This document shows, one piece after another, positions 1 through 8,641 of a stretch of DNA of 35,060 nucleotides; position 1 is the stretch's first letter, and each line of letters starts with the position of its first letter. Made by a program: the position numbers and the translations under genes. Below the pieces are notes generated by a model, which had not been told where the DNA came from, did no database searches, and was given only the letters and a program-made list of their open reading frames with translations. The stretch comes from Leptolyngbyaceae cyanobacterium M33_DOE_097 (GTDB taxonomy: Bacteria > Cyanobacteriota > Cyanobacteriia > Leptolyngbyales > Leptolyngbyaceae): contig DVDV01000060.1 in the NCBI GenBank assembly GCA_015296075.1, positions 1 to 35,060 on the forward strand, given 5' to 3'.

Positions 1-152
1 GACACGACTGAGCGGCTGACTGAAGGAGTACCGACGGGTAGTAAGGCTTAAAAATAAAGTTGTAGTATGACCTAGAACAATTGCCGTAAAAGGGTTTCAG
101 GCGGAGATAGTAACATTTTTCCAGGATCGTCGCCATACCCCTTGTAGGAAAG

Positions 153-1316
153 ATGGGTGCCGAGGCCATTTTTGAACAGCAATTACGCGGCTACCGAGGT
201 GGTCAGCAAGTTGAAATTGATGGGCCAGGGCGGGTAATCCGGGTTTTAGGAGAAAATCCAGGTCGGCTGGGGCAGGACGTGCAGCTCACTCTGGATTTGG
301 ATTTGCAAAAAGCAGCAGAAGCTGCCTTGGGTAATCGGATTGGCGCGATCGTAGCGCTTAACCCCGAAACAGGTGAAGTTCTAGCGATGGTGAGTCGTCC
401 TGCGTTTGATCCCAACATGTTCACAGGACAGATTAATTCAGGTCAGTGGCAGCAACTTCAAAGTAGAAAATTTCCATTCCTTAATCGTGCATTGCAGGGC
501 TATCCACCTGCCAGCACGTTCAAAATTGTCACCACAGCAGCAGGCTTAGAGTCAGGTCGCTATTCCCGCAGTACGATTTTACCGACTTACCCCTATCTTA
601 GTATCGGTAGCACTCGGTTCTGGGATTGGAATAAAGCAGGATTTGGACCATTAGATTTTACTGGGGCAATGGCAAACAGCAGCAATACTTTTTTTGGACA
701 GATAGGGCTGGGTGTAAGCGAATCAACGTTGATTGAATGGGCACAGAAGTTTGGCTTTGGGCAGCAAACGGGGATTGAACTAAGCGATGAAGAGGCACAT
801 GGCCTGGTGCCAAATGCTACCTGGAAACAGGAGGTACTCAATGAAGATTGGTACCCTGGTGATACCCTCAACTTCTCGGTGGGGCAAGGGGCAATTCAAG
901 CAACACCGCTCCAGGTAGCTGTCATGTTTGCTGCGATCGCGAACGGTGGTAATCGGATTACCCCTCATTTGCAAAAAGGCTCAGATGCCTTAACCCGTCG
1001 CCAGCCAGTAAACCTTAGCCCTACCACTCTAGAGGAACTGCAACAAGGGCTGAGAGCAGTCGTCACCCGTGGCACCGGCAAAGTATTAAACATTCCTTCA
1101 CTCCCCCCCGTGGCAGGCAAAAGCGGCACTGCCGAAGACCCACCGCGCCAGTCTCACACATGGTTTGGTGCTTACGCTCCGGCAGAGAAACCTGAAATTG
1201 TTGTCGTTGCTTTTGCTGAAAATTCAGGCGGCGGTGGCGGCTCTATTGCAGGTCCAATAGTTCGTCAAGTCCTAGAAGCTTACTTTAAGCGTGAGGAGAC
1301 AGCAAAAGCTCAATAG
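153..1316 (+). pseudogene. mrdA: Penicillin-binding protein 2, transpeptidase part only (5'-truncated)
   Basis: Class B penicillin-binding proteins cross-link peptidoglycan in the periplasm during cell elongation. All three active-site motifs are present: STFK at residues 121-124, SSN at 176-178 and KSGT at 323-326. The reading frame looks intact to a normal C-terminus. However, complete family members are about 600 residues and carry an N-terminal membrane anchor and a dimerisation domain; here only 387 residues remain. The frame is open back to a stop at 111-113. The two codons before the ATG read Gly-Lys, which fits the conserved family segment before the linker, so ancestral coding sequence seems to extend slightly upstream and then end. 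AGGA at 146-149 is only 3 nt from the ATG, so translation would be poor. Without an anchor or signal peptide the product could not reach its substrate. I read it as a remnant, though a soluble truncated protein cannot be excluded. Confidence 0.8.
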
Positions 1317-1514
1317 TTTGTTGGGTGCACCTTTCCAGGTTAGTACGGTGGGGTCAGCTCGCTATGCTAATTTATCCCAGAGTTTGTGTTTTAATATTTC
1401 TGTTGGTGCAGGACAAGTAGATAACCGAGTATCAATGTAGTGCTACTGATCAATTGGCTTTCGAGACTTACCAACTGTTGTGGGCTTTGGTCATCGCCTG
1501 CACAATAACAATAG

Positions 1515-2909
1515 CTAATCCCGATCTTTTGCCGCCCGTTTTGCGTGAGTGGTTGCCATTTCTAACGTAAACAAGCTCCCTTGCCCTACTAGACTTTCGA
1601 CGTTGAGATGGGCTTGATGCTTTTGGGCAATTGCCTGGGCGATCGCCAACCCCAATCCTGTTCCTCCTGTTTTGCGAGAGCGATCGCCATCTACTCGATA
1701 AAAGCGATCAAAGATTTTGCTTTGTTCAGTCAGCGGAATCCCAACCCCTGTATCTTTCACAGTAATGATGGCAGCGCGATCGCGAACGGTGAGACTCGCG
1801 CTCACCTGTCCTCCACTGGGTGTGTATTGAATGGCATTGGCAATCAAATTCGACACTAAGCGGTAGAGTTGCGATTCATCGCCCAGGACATAAACCTCAA
1901 AATTGGGAAGTTGGCTGGTTAGATGAATATCTGATGCTGTTGCAAGCTCTAAAAACTCTTCAGTTAAATCGTTGATGAGATCATTTAAGCAGCAGGGTTG
2001 AAAGGGCTTTGGCGATGAATTTTGCTCAAGACTAGTTAGAAAAAGTAAATCTGTGATCAAATAGCTCAATCGCCGCCCTTGTCGCTCAACGGTGTACAGC
2101 ATCGTTTGGGTATTGTGTTGATTGGATTGGGGAACTCGCAAGATGGCTTCTACGGTTGCCAGTAAGCTGGCTAAGGGCGATCGCAACTCATGGGCTGCAT
2201 TGGCGGTAAACTGCTGCTGTTGCTGGTAGGACTGATAAATGGGCTGCATCGCCAACCCGGAGAGCCACCAACTTGAAACAGCTACCAAACCCAGTGCAAT
2301 CGGAAATCCGATGATGAATGTCCATTGAATGCGCCTGGTTTCAGCGTCGAAAGATGCCAAAGTACGTCCAATTTGCAGATAGCCCCAGGATGGATGGTTA
2401 GTTGTTTGAGTTGCCTGATGTTTTGCATCGGCACTATGTAAAACTGTTGTAAATTGACGATAGCGCGTACCATCAGCAGTATGAATGGTTTGCCAAGAAG
2501 CAGAATTCAATGAGTTAGAAATTTGAGTCGGGTGGTTAGCCGAGAAAGCAAGCAGCTTTCCGTGGTAATCAAACAAGCGAATGTAATATATGTTGCGATC
2601 GCTAATACCGGTTGTATGTCGTTGAATTAACGTAGGGCTAACAGCACACAGTTGATCAGCCAGACATAAATCAGGAAAAATGCGCTGTAAAGTAATTGCC
2701 GGATCGCCCGACGCAGGTAACATTGGCTCTAAGCTGTCGTGCAGGGTTCCAGCAATAGACTCAATTTCTCGTTCTAAAGCTGCCCAGTTAGACTGAACAA
2801 TTGCCCGATAAATCCCAACTCCAGATAGGCTTAAAATTATCCCCATCACAAGCACGTACCAGAGTGCCAAACGGGTACGGCTGCGACGAAAAAGCTGGTG
2901 ACTGTTCAT
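1515..2909 (-). CDS. rppB: Sensor histidine kinase, RppB/NrsS type
   Basis: Membrane histidine kinase of 464 residues. One membrane helix lies at about 14-36 and a second at about 195-218. They bracket an extracytoplasmic sensor domain of roughly 160 residues with two cysteines (C82, C88) that could take part in metal sensing. The dimerisation helix carries the phospho-accepting His240 in AAHELRSP. The ATPase domain shows the N box (LIANAIQYTP), G1 (DTGVGIP) and G2 (GGTGLGLAIAQ). The ATG lies 9 nt after the stop of the response-regulator gene, so the two form one operon. In Synechocystis the related NrsS/RppB protein works with NrsR/RppA, and the Nrs system controls nickel resistance. The efflux genes just across the divergent promoter suggest the same role here. 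The ligand is inferred from context only. Confidence 0.88.
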   Translation of the reverse strand: MNSHQLFRRSRTRLALWYVLVMGIILSLSGVGIYRAIVQSNWAALEREIESIAGTLHDSLEPMLPASGDPAITLQRIFPDLCLADQLCAVSPTLIQRHTTGISDRNIYYIRLFDYHGKLLAFSANHPTQISNSLNSASWQTIHTADGTRYRQFTTVLHSADAKHQATQTTNHPSWGYLQIGRTLASFDAETRRIQWTFIIGFPIALGLVAVSSWWLSGLAMQPIYQSYQQQQQFTANAAHELRSPLASLLATVEAILRVPQSNQHNTQTMLYTVERQGRRLSYLITDLLFLTSLEQNSSPKPFQPCCLNDLINDLTEEFLELATASDIHLTSQLPNFEVYVLGDESQLYRLVSNLIANAIQYTPSGGQVSASLTVRDRAAIITVKDTGVGIPLTEQSKIFDRFYRVDGDRSRKTGGTGLGLAIAQAIAQKHQAHLNVESLVGQGSLFTLEMATTHAKRAAKDRD

Positions 2910-2918
2910 AGCAGTTGT

Positions 2919-3611
2919 TCACAAGGCTGTGTTGAATCGATAACCCTGAGCCGGAATAGTTTCGATCGGGCATTCGCAACCATAGCTGGCTAACTTGCGT
3001 CGCAACAGGCGCATTTGTGCTGCAACTACATTGCTGACCGGTTCCTCTTCTAAATCCCAGAGTTGATGCCGAATTTTGCTACCTGAAATGATGCGATTGG
3101 GATTTTGCATGAGATAGGCAAGAATCTGAAATTCCTTCACAGTTAACGGAATCGCTTGAGGCGGCTGAGCGCGTTCGCTGCACAGGACATTGTTGGCATA
3201 ATCTAGCGTGAATGCCCCAAGTGTGAGGTTTTGGGGCTGGAGTTGGGGCGATCGACGCTGAAGTGCCCGCAGCCGCGCCAGCAGTTCTTCCATCACAAAT
3301 GGTTTGACCAAGTAATCATCGGCTCCAGCATCCAGTCCGGCAATTCGGTTTTCAGGTTGACCCAGAGCAGTCAGCATTAGTACAGGTAGGGGATTTTTGT
3401 GCAACCTAAGACGCTGACATAATTCCAGTCCTGATAATCCGGGAATTAGCCAATCGACGATCGCCACCGTGTAATCGGTCCACTGGCTTTCCAGACAGTG
3501 ACATGCCTCAGCACCATCAGCTACCCAGTCCACCACATATTTTTCGCTGATCAAAACTTGCTTAATCGCCAGTCCCAGATCCGCTTCATCTTCTACCAGT
3601 AAAATCCGCAT
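2919..3611 (-). CDS. rppA: Response regulator, OmpR family, RppA/NrsR type
   Basis: Two-component response regulator of 230 residues, the normal length for the OmpR/PhoB class. The receiver domain (about 1-118) has the acidic pair E7-D8, the phospho-acceptor Asp53 (IVDWLIPG) and the conserved lysine in LVKPF. The C-terminal winged helix (about 130-230) ends in ETIPAQGYRF, typical of the family. The opening MRILLVEDEADLG and the segment AGLDAGADDYLVKPF match the cyanobacterial RppA/NrsR group as I recall it. It is the first gene of a leftward operon with the kinase. It most likely activates the divergent efflux genes starting at 3729, and perhaps its own operon, from the shared 117-bp spacer. 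Confidence 0.9.
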   Translation of the reverse strand: MRILLVEDEADLGLAIKQVLISEKYVVDWVADGAEACHCLESQWTDYTVAIVDWLIPGLSGLELCQRLRLHKNPLPVLMLTALGQPENRIAGLDAGADDYLVKPFVMEELLARLRALQRRSPQLQPQNLTLGAFTLDYANNVLCSERAQPPQAIPLTVKEFQILAYLMQNPNRIISGSKIRHQLWDLEEEPVSNVVAAQMRLLRRKLASYGCECPIETIPAQGYRFNTAL

Positions 3612-3659
3612 GGCTCCAGGAAATCAACCACAAGATTGATTCTACAGAAACCGCGGCCA

Positions 3660-3679
3660 TTTCACCTGGTTTTCATCTG
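3660..3679. promoter_or_regulatory. Direct repeat with 11-bp period, candidate RppA/NrsR binding site
   Basis: TTTCACCTG at 3660-3668 is repeated as TTTCATCTG at 3671-3679. The copies match at 8 of 9 positions with an 11-bp offset. OmpR/PhoB-class regulators typically bind tandem half-sites 10-11 bp apart, and this pair lies near the middle of the 117-bp spacer between rppA and the efflux genes. Binding is inferred. Confidence 0.45.
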
Positions 3680-3728
3680 CTTTTTGGCAAGCTATGGAAG
3701 ATCTTTCTAGCCCTAGAGCGAGTGAACC

Positions 3729-4430
3729 ATGCGTTATCCCCAGAGACCCTTTTTAGAGGCTGTCCTAGTCACTATACTTTTGCTATCTGTGCCAAAAGCC
3801 GCTGTTGCTCATGTCGGTCATGGCGATGAGTTTCAGGCCACAGGCGGAATTGAACGGGTGCAGGTAAATGCCGAAACCGATCAGATGTTGGGCATTGTTG
3901 CCACCCCGATCGAGCCAGCTGCCGACGGTAGCTCAGCGATTATGGTTCCCGCTACCGCAGTGGTGGATGCAGACGGTAAGCAGTTGGTTTTTGTGCAATA
4001 CAACGATTTTTATGAGCCAGTTGAAGTGACAACGGGTGCAGCCCAAGGCGAACTGATTGAGATCACTCAAGGATTGTCAGTCGGGGAAAATCTTGTCACT
4101 CAGGGCAGCCTGTCACTCTATGCCGAATCTCGCAAAACTCAAGCCGCGCCCAGCCCAGATGCGATCGCTTCTCCTCAAACTTCTCCTCAAGCTGCTGATC
4201 ACGCTCAGGCAGATGCCGCTGGCATCGCTCACAGCCATGATGCTGCTGGCAACATGACCGAACAGCCGGGTGATGCGGCGGGTGATGTGGCTCAGCGCTC
4301 CGGCGGATTTCCGATCGGCTGGCTGGCTGCCCTTGGCGGAGGAGCCGCGCTGTTGGTGGGCGCGATCGCCGTGCTGGGTGGTGGGCGCAAAAAGAAGAGC
4401 GCCTTTTCCGACAAGAAAGGGGGTTACTAA
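3729..4430 (+). CDS. Short metal-efflux adaptor-like membrane protein (HlyD/CusB C-terminal region)
   Basis: Product of 233 residues with an N-terminal signal sequence (about 8-27) followed by a His-containing start (HVGHGDE). Residues about 40-135 resemble the beta-barrel and membrane-proximal part of CusB/HlyD adaptors (MVPATAVVDADGKQLVFVQ, then GLSVGENLVTQGS). A Gln/Ala/Asp-rich linker with scattered His follows at about 136-190, then one membrane helix (about 197-218) and a basic tail. Ordinary adaptors are about 350-500 residues and have a coiled-coil hairpin and lipoyl domain; both are missing, and the C-terminal anchor is unusual. The stop is 6 nt before the pump gene, so the two are co-transcribed. 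It probably joins the pump and may bind metal, but with no hairpin it may not reach an outer-membrane channel. No such channel gene is visible here. Confidence 0.7.
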   Translation: MRYPQRPFLEAVLVTILLLSVPKAAVAHVGHGDEFQATGGIERVQVNAETDQMLGIVATPIEPAADGSSAIMVPATAVVDADGKQLVFVQYNDFYEPVEVTTGAAQGELIEITQGLSVGENLVTQGSLSLYAESRKTQAAPSPDAIASPQTSPQAADHAQADAAGIAHSHDAAGNMTEQPGDAAGDVAQRSGGFPIGWLAALGGGAALLVGAIAVLGGGRKKKSAFSDKKGGY

Positions 4431-4436
4431 TTTAAG

Positions 4437-7400
4437 ATGTTCAACTCAATTTTGAATCAGACGCTCAAGAACTCGATCGCCCAGCGATGGTTTATTGTAA
4501 TCTGTGCAATTTTAGTGACCCTGTGGGGTGTGGTAAGCGTTACCCAGATGCCGCTGGACGTGTTTCCCGAATTTGCACCTCCTCAAGTTGATATCCATAC
4601 TGAAGCGACTGGACTTGCGCCAGAGGAAGTGGAATCACAAATTACCGTGCCCATTGAAAGCGCAGTGAATGGCTTGCCGGGAGTAACCACTGTCAGATCG
4701 TCCTCTAAGGTGGGATTGTCAATGGTTCAAGTGGTGTTTGACCAGGATGCCGATATTTACAAAGCTCGGCAATCAGTAACGGAACGGCTCCAGCAAGTCA
4801 CCAATCAGCTTCCTGAAGGGGTGCATCCTCCCGAAATTTCGCCTTTGGCATCTCCGCTGGGCACCATTTTGATGTATGCCTTTACGGTCAATGGGCAGGG
4901 GCAAACCTCGCTGATGGAACTGCGTCGTTTAGTAGAAGTCACTCTCAGCAACCAAATTTTGTCCGTACCAGGTGTTACTGATGTCACGATCTACGGTGGG
5001 GATGAGCGTCAGGAACAAGTACTGGTTGATCCCGCAAAACTGCGATTGCTCAACGTGTCTCTCACCGAAGTCACGGATGCTGCCAGAGGCGCAAATTCTA
5101 ATGCCCCTGGTGGATTCCTGATTGGTGGGGGTCAAGAGCTATTGGTGCGCGGGATTGGGCAGGTGAGATCCATTGAAGATTTGCAAGAATCCGTCGTGAA
5201 AGTTCAGGACGGCAAGCCAGTTCTTCTTAAAGATGTGGCAGAAGTCACAACCGGAGCCGCATTGAAGCGCGGTGATGGCAGCTTTGACGGGCAGCCTGCG
5301 GTAGTGATGATGATTAACAAACAGCCTGATGTTGATACGCCTACCGTCACCAAAGCAGTGGAAGCAGTGATGCGATCGTTGCAGCCGACCTTTCCTCCTG
5401 ATGTTCAGGTTGCACGGACGTTCCGCCAGTCAAATTTTATTGATTCTGCCATCAGCAATGTCAGCGTTTCTCTAATAGAAGGCATCGTTATCGTTTCCGT
5501 GATTATGCTGCTGTTCTTGATGAACTGGCGGACGGCAGTGATTACCCTGAGCGCAATTCCACTGTCTTTGTTGATTGGGTTGATGTTTATGAAAGCGTTT
5601 GGCTTGGGCATCAACACAATGACACTAGGCGGGTTAGTCGTTGCCATCGGCTCAGTCGTCGATGACTCGATCGTGGATATGGAAAACTGCTATCGCGGAC
5701 TTCGCACCAATCAGGCACAGGGTAACCCCAAGCACCCCTTTCAAGTGGTCTACGACACCTCTGTGGAAGTACGGCTGGCGGTAATTTTTTCCACGGTGAT
5801 TATCGTCGTGGTGTTTGCACCGATCTTTAGTTTGACGGGTGTGGAGGGACGGATTTTTGCGCCGATGGGTTTGGCTTATTTGCTCTCGATCGCAGCTTCT
5901 ACCCTGGTCGCCATGACCCTTTCCCCTGCCCTCTGTGCCATTCTGCTAGCCAATCAAACTCTGCCCCAAGAAGGCACATTTATTTCACGCTGGGCAGAAC
6001 GGCTGTATCGTCCTCTGCTCAACCTGTCGCTTCGATCGCCCCAAATTATTTTGGGCTTGGCGCTGGCTGCACTGGTCGCTGCTTTTGCGATCGTTCCTTC
6101 CTTAGGGCGAGTGTTCTTGCCAGAATTCCAGGAAAAATCATTGGTCAACTCAATGGTGCTGTTCCCCGGTGTTTCGCTGGACATGACGAATCGGGCAGGG
6201 GTAGCGCTCTCCAACTCACTCAAAGATAATCCGCTGTATGAGTGGGTGCAGGTGCGAGCAGGGCGCACGCCGGGTGATGCAGATGGGGCAGGGGTCAACA
6301 TGGCACACGTTGACGTAGAACTTAGCGATCTGGCGCTGAAAGACCGGGAAGCCAGTGTGAAACAACTGCGTGAAGCGTTCCTCAAATTACCTGGTGTTGC
6401 ACCTAATATTGGCGGGTTTATCTCCCACCGCATGGATGAAGTGCTGTCTGGGGTGAGAAGCGCGATCGCTGTAAAAATCTTCGGACCTGACCTGACTGAA
6501 CTGCGGCGGATTGGCGAACAGGTGCGCGATGTCATCCAGCCCATTGCTGGGGTTGTAGATTTGCAGCTTGAACCCCAATTGCCGATTCGCCAGGTGCAAA
6601 TTCAATACGATCGGGCTGCTGCTGCAACTTACGGATTGAGTATGGAGCAGTTGTCAGAGATCGTGGAAACGGCTCTGAACGGTCGTGTCGTGTCGCAGGT
6701 GGCAGAGAACCAGCAGCTTATTGATATTTCCATCTCGCTGACAGAGCAGGCTCGCAATAGTCTAGACGCGATTCGCGCCATTCCCATCAGCACGCCTACC
6801 GGAGAAACCATTCCACTGGGTAATGTTGCTAGCGTTGAGTACGGCATGGGAGCCAATGTAGTAAATCGGGAAGACGTTTCACGCCTCATTGTCGTTTCCG
6901 CCAATGTTGCAGAACGTGATTTGGGTAGTGTAGTAGGCGATATTCAAACTCAGCTTCGGCAAAAGGTGCAGTTGCCCAATGGCTACTTTATCCAGTACGG
7001 CGGGCAATTCGAGGCGGAGCAAAATGCTACCAATAACCTGCTGATTTTTAGCATTTTGGCGATCATCGTTATTGCAGTGCTAATGTTCTTCTCAGTGAAG
7101 TCCTTGCCTGCCACGATCGCCATCATGATCAACCTACCGTTAGCGCTGGTGGGTGGCATTGTTTCCATTGCTTTGACTGGCGGCGTAATTTCGATCGCGT
7201 CTTTGATCGGATTCATTACCCTATTTGGTGTTGCCGTCCGCAACGGTTTGTTGTTGGTAGACAACTACAACAACAAGTTTGCTCAAGGGATGCACCTCAA
7301 AGATGTCATTGTCAACGGTTCTCTGGAGCGAGTAAACGCCATTCTAATGACTGCTCTCACTTCCGCCCTGGGGATGCTGCCGTTGGCAATCGCCAGTGGA

Positions 7401-7601
7401 GCCGGAAACGAGATTCTGCAACCCTTAGCGATCGTAGTTTTAGGTGGTTTGTTTACCTCCACGGCACTGACTTTGTTAGTCATTCCTGCTGTCTACGCAA
7501 AGTTTGGCAAACGCTTGATGCCCAAGCAAAAATCAGCCGCAGTTGAGACGGGTTTTCCGGTGACTGCGGAGCCACAACCATCGACCAGTTCAGTGTTGTA
7601 G
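4437..7601 (+). CDS. Heavy-metal efflux RND permease (HME family, CzcA/CusA/NrsA-like)
   Basis: Proton-driven inner-membrane pump of 1054 residues, full length for the RND superfamily. The N-terminus shows the first membrane helix and the motif MPLDVFPEFAPPQVDIHTEA, typical of heavy-metal RND pumps. Two large periplasmic loops alternate with two groups of membrane helices. The fourth helix region carries acidic residues D409, D410, D414 and E416 (VVDDSIVDMEN), where HME pumps have their proton-relay acids. This signature differs from the Zn/Co/Cd CzcA form (DFGIIVDGAVV) and resembles the less characterised HME group, so the ion cannot be read from it. It is second in the operon with the adaptor-like gene and lies next to rppA-rppB, matching the logic of the Synechocystis nrs locus for Ni and Co. 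The end is intact. Confidence 0.9.
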   Translation: MFNSILNQTLKNSIAQRWFIVICAILVTLWGVVSVTQMPLDVFPEFAPPQVDIHTEATGLAPEEVESQITVPIESAVNGLPGVTTVRSSSKVGLSMVQVVFDQDADIYKARQSVTERLQQVTNQLPEGVHPPEISPLASPLGTILMYAFTVNGQGQTSLMELRRLVEVTLSNQILSVPGVTDVTIYGGDERQEQVLVDPAKLRLLNVSLTEVTDAARGANSNAPGGFLIGGGQELLVRGIGQVRSIEDLQESVVKVQDGKPVLLKDVAEVTTGAALKRGDGSFDGQPAVVMMINKQPDVDTPTVTKAVEAVMRSLQPTFPPDVQVARTFRQSNFIDSAISNVSVSLIEGIVIVSVIMLLFLMNWRTAVITLSAIPLSLLIGLMFMKAFGLGINTMTLGGLVVAIGSVVDDSIVDMENCYRGLRTNQAQGNPKHPFQVVYDTSVEVRLAVIFSTVIIVVVFAPIFSLTGVEGRIFAPMGLAYLLSIAASTLVAMTLSPALCAILLANQTLPQEGTFISRWAERLYRPLLNLSLRSPQIILGLALAALVAAFAIVPSLGRVFLPEFQEKSLVNSMVLFPGVSLDMTNRAGVALSNSLKDNPLYEWVQVRAGRTPGDADGAGVNMAHVDVELSDLALKDREASVKQLREAFLKLPGVAPNIGGFISHRMDEVLSGVRSAIAVKIFGPDLTELRRIGEQVRDVIQPIAGVVDLQLEPQLPIRQVQIQYDRAAAATYGLSMEQLSEIVETALNGRVVSQVAENQQLIDISISLTEQARNSLDAIRAIPISTPTGETIPLGNVASVEYGMGANVVNREDVSRLIVVSANVAERDLGSVVGDIQTQLRQKVQLPNGYFIQYGGQFEAEQNATNNLLIFSILAIIVIAVLMFFSVKSLPATIAIMINLPLALVGGIVSIALTGGVISIASLIGFITLFGVAVRNGLLLVDNYNNKFAQGMHLKDVIVNGSLERVNAILMTALTSALGMLPLAIASGAGNEILQPLAIVVLGGLFTSTALTLLVIPAVYAKFGKRLMPKQKSAAVETGFPVTAEPQPSTSSVL

Positions 7602-7645
7602 GGATTCTGGGGTCTGACTAGGGGCGCGATTCGTTTTACTGATAT

Positions 7646-7663
7646 GGGGAGCGATCGCTCCCC
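7646..7663. terminator. Perfect palindrome containing HIP1, possible terminator
   Basis: GGGGAGCGATCGCTCCCC is an 18-bp perfect palindrome 44 bp after the pump gene. As RNA it would fold into a 7-bp GC-rich stem with a GATC loop. There is no clear T tract after it on the plus strand, so termination is only possible. It may simply be an extended HIP1 site. Confidence 0.35.
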
Positions 7664-7682
7664 AACATTCTATACGAACTTA

Positions 7683-7750
7683 GAACCTATCCGAAAACCT
7701 CTTAAAACCCTTGATATTTCGTGGTCAAAATGGGGTTTTCGGATAGGTTC
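7683..7750. mobile_element. MITE-like element, 68 bp, 17-bp perfect terminal inverted repeats, TTA target duplications
   Basis: The left arm GAACCTATCCGAAAACC (7683-7699) is repeated in exact inverse at 7734-7750. The element is bordered by TTA on both sides (7680-7682 and 7751-7753), which looks like a 3-bp target duplication. Short TNA duplications are known from some IS5-family groups, so it may be a non-autonomous derivative of such an element; this is inference. The right-hand TTA is the reverse complement of the TAA stop codon of the sigma-factor gene. The hairpin also sits between two convergent transcription units and could terminate both. No transposase is encoded. Confidence 0.65.
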
Positions 7751-8638
7751 TTAAAACAGCAGTTTGATGGCTTTTAGCTTTTCCGGATTGACCACTGCAA
7801 AAATTGATCGAATCCGATCACCCGCAAACTCAAAACTGAACGTACTATGAGGCTTTTCATCCACCATGTTGATCACTCCAAGTTGATGATTGACTGCTAT
7901 AACTTGCGAAACTAGCGTCGGCGTTAATCGGCTGCATCGAATCGCCACCAAAAATCGAGCTACCTTTATGCAGCCATGTAGTGGTTTTTGGGCTGCGACA
8001 ACCTTGCCTCCTCCGTCTGACCAAAAGGTTATATCTTCTGCCATCAGCGCAATGAGTGCCTGCAAATCACCTTGATTCCAACAGTCTAGAAATTTCTCAA
8101 CCAAGATGTCTTTGTCATGATTGGCAGCGTTCACAAAGTGGCTCTGAAAGAGCATCGTGGGTCTGCGTAGGATAAGATGCCGACGGGCACGACGCACAAT
8201 CTGACGACAATTTGGAGTACTTTTACCTACAGTTTTGGCGATTTCATCGTAGTCATAATCAAAAACTTCGCGCAACAGAAAAATGGCTCTTTCTGTTGGG
8301 GATAGGCATTCCAGTAACATGAGAAATGCAAATGAAAGGGATTCTGCCAATTCAGCATCATCTTTGATATCTGGTGACTCCGCTATTAGTGGTTCTGGCA
8401 ACCATGTGCCTATGTACTGTTCTCGTTTCACACGCACCGATCGCAAATGGTCGATACACAAACGAGTGACGGTACTGGAGAGAAAGGCTTTCGGAGCCTG
8501 TACGACGCTCTCAGTATTTTGCCAGCGTATCCAAGCTTCTTGCACAATGTCTTCAGCATCGCTAACGCTGCCCAGCATTCTGTAGGCAATTGCAAACAGA
8601 AGCGATCGATACTGGTTAAACAGGTCTAATCGGTTCAT
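7751..8638 (-). CDS. sigJ: ECF41-type RNA polymerase sigma factor (SigJ) with SnoaL-like C-terminal domain
   Basis: Extracytoplasmic-function sigma factor of 295 residues. Region 2 lies at about 5-70 (FAIAYRMLGSVSDAEDIVQEAW) and region 4 at about 110-160 (SPTERAIFLLREVFDYDYDEIA). An NTF2/SnoaL-like domain follows at about 175-290. Three hallmarks of the ECF41 group are present: WLPEP in the linker, DGGGKV in the C-terminal domain and a final NPEKL. In that group the fused domain controls the sigma factor in place of an anti-sigma protein. The ATG is 3 nt after the azoR stop, so it is the last gene of a three-gene operon. ECF41 factors are usually linked to a carboxymuconolactone decarboxylase, oxidoreductase or epimerase gene that they regulate; here the neighbour is an azoreductase. 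The stop codon coincides with a target repeat of the adjacent MITE-like element. Confidence 0.9.
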   Translation of the reverse strand: MNRLDLFNQYRSLLFAIAYRMLGSVSDAEDIVQEAWIRWQNTESVVQAPKAFLSSTVTRLCIDHLRSVRVKREQYIGTWLPEPLIAESPDIKDDAELAESLSFAFLMLLECLSPTERAIFLLREVFDYDYDEIAKTVGKSTPNCRQIVRRARRHLILRRPTMLFQSHFVNAANHDKDILVEKFLDCWNQGDLQALIALMAEDITFWSDGGGKVVAAQKPLHGCIKVARFLVAIRCSRLTPTLVSQVIAVNHQLGVINMVDEKPHSTFSFEFAGDRIRSIFAVVNPEKLKAIKLLF

Positions 8639-8641
8639 AAG

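Noticed and set aside
1-51. Open frame ending in TAA at 49-51, possible 3' end of an upstream gene
   Set aside because: Only 16 codons are visible, with no recognisable motif.
5954-6544. Long minus-strand frame inside the RND pump gene
   Set aside because: Shadow of a well-supported coding sequence: Ser/Thr/Arg-rich composition and no family motif.
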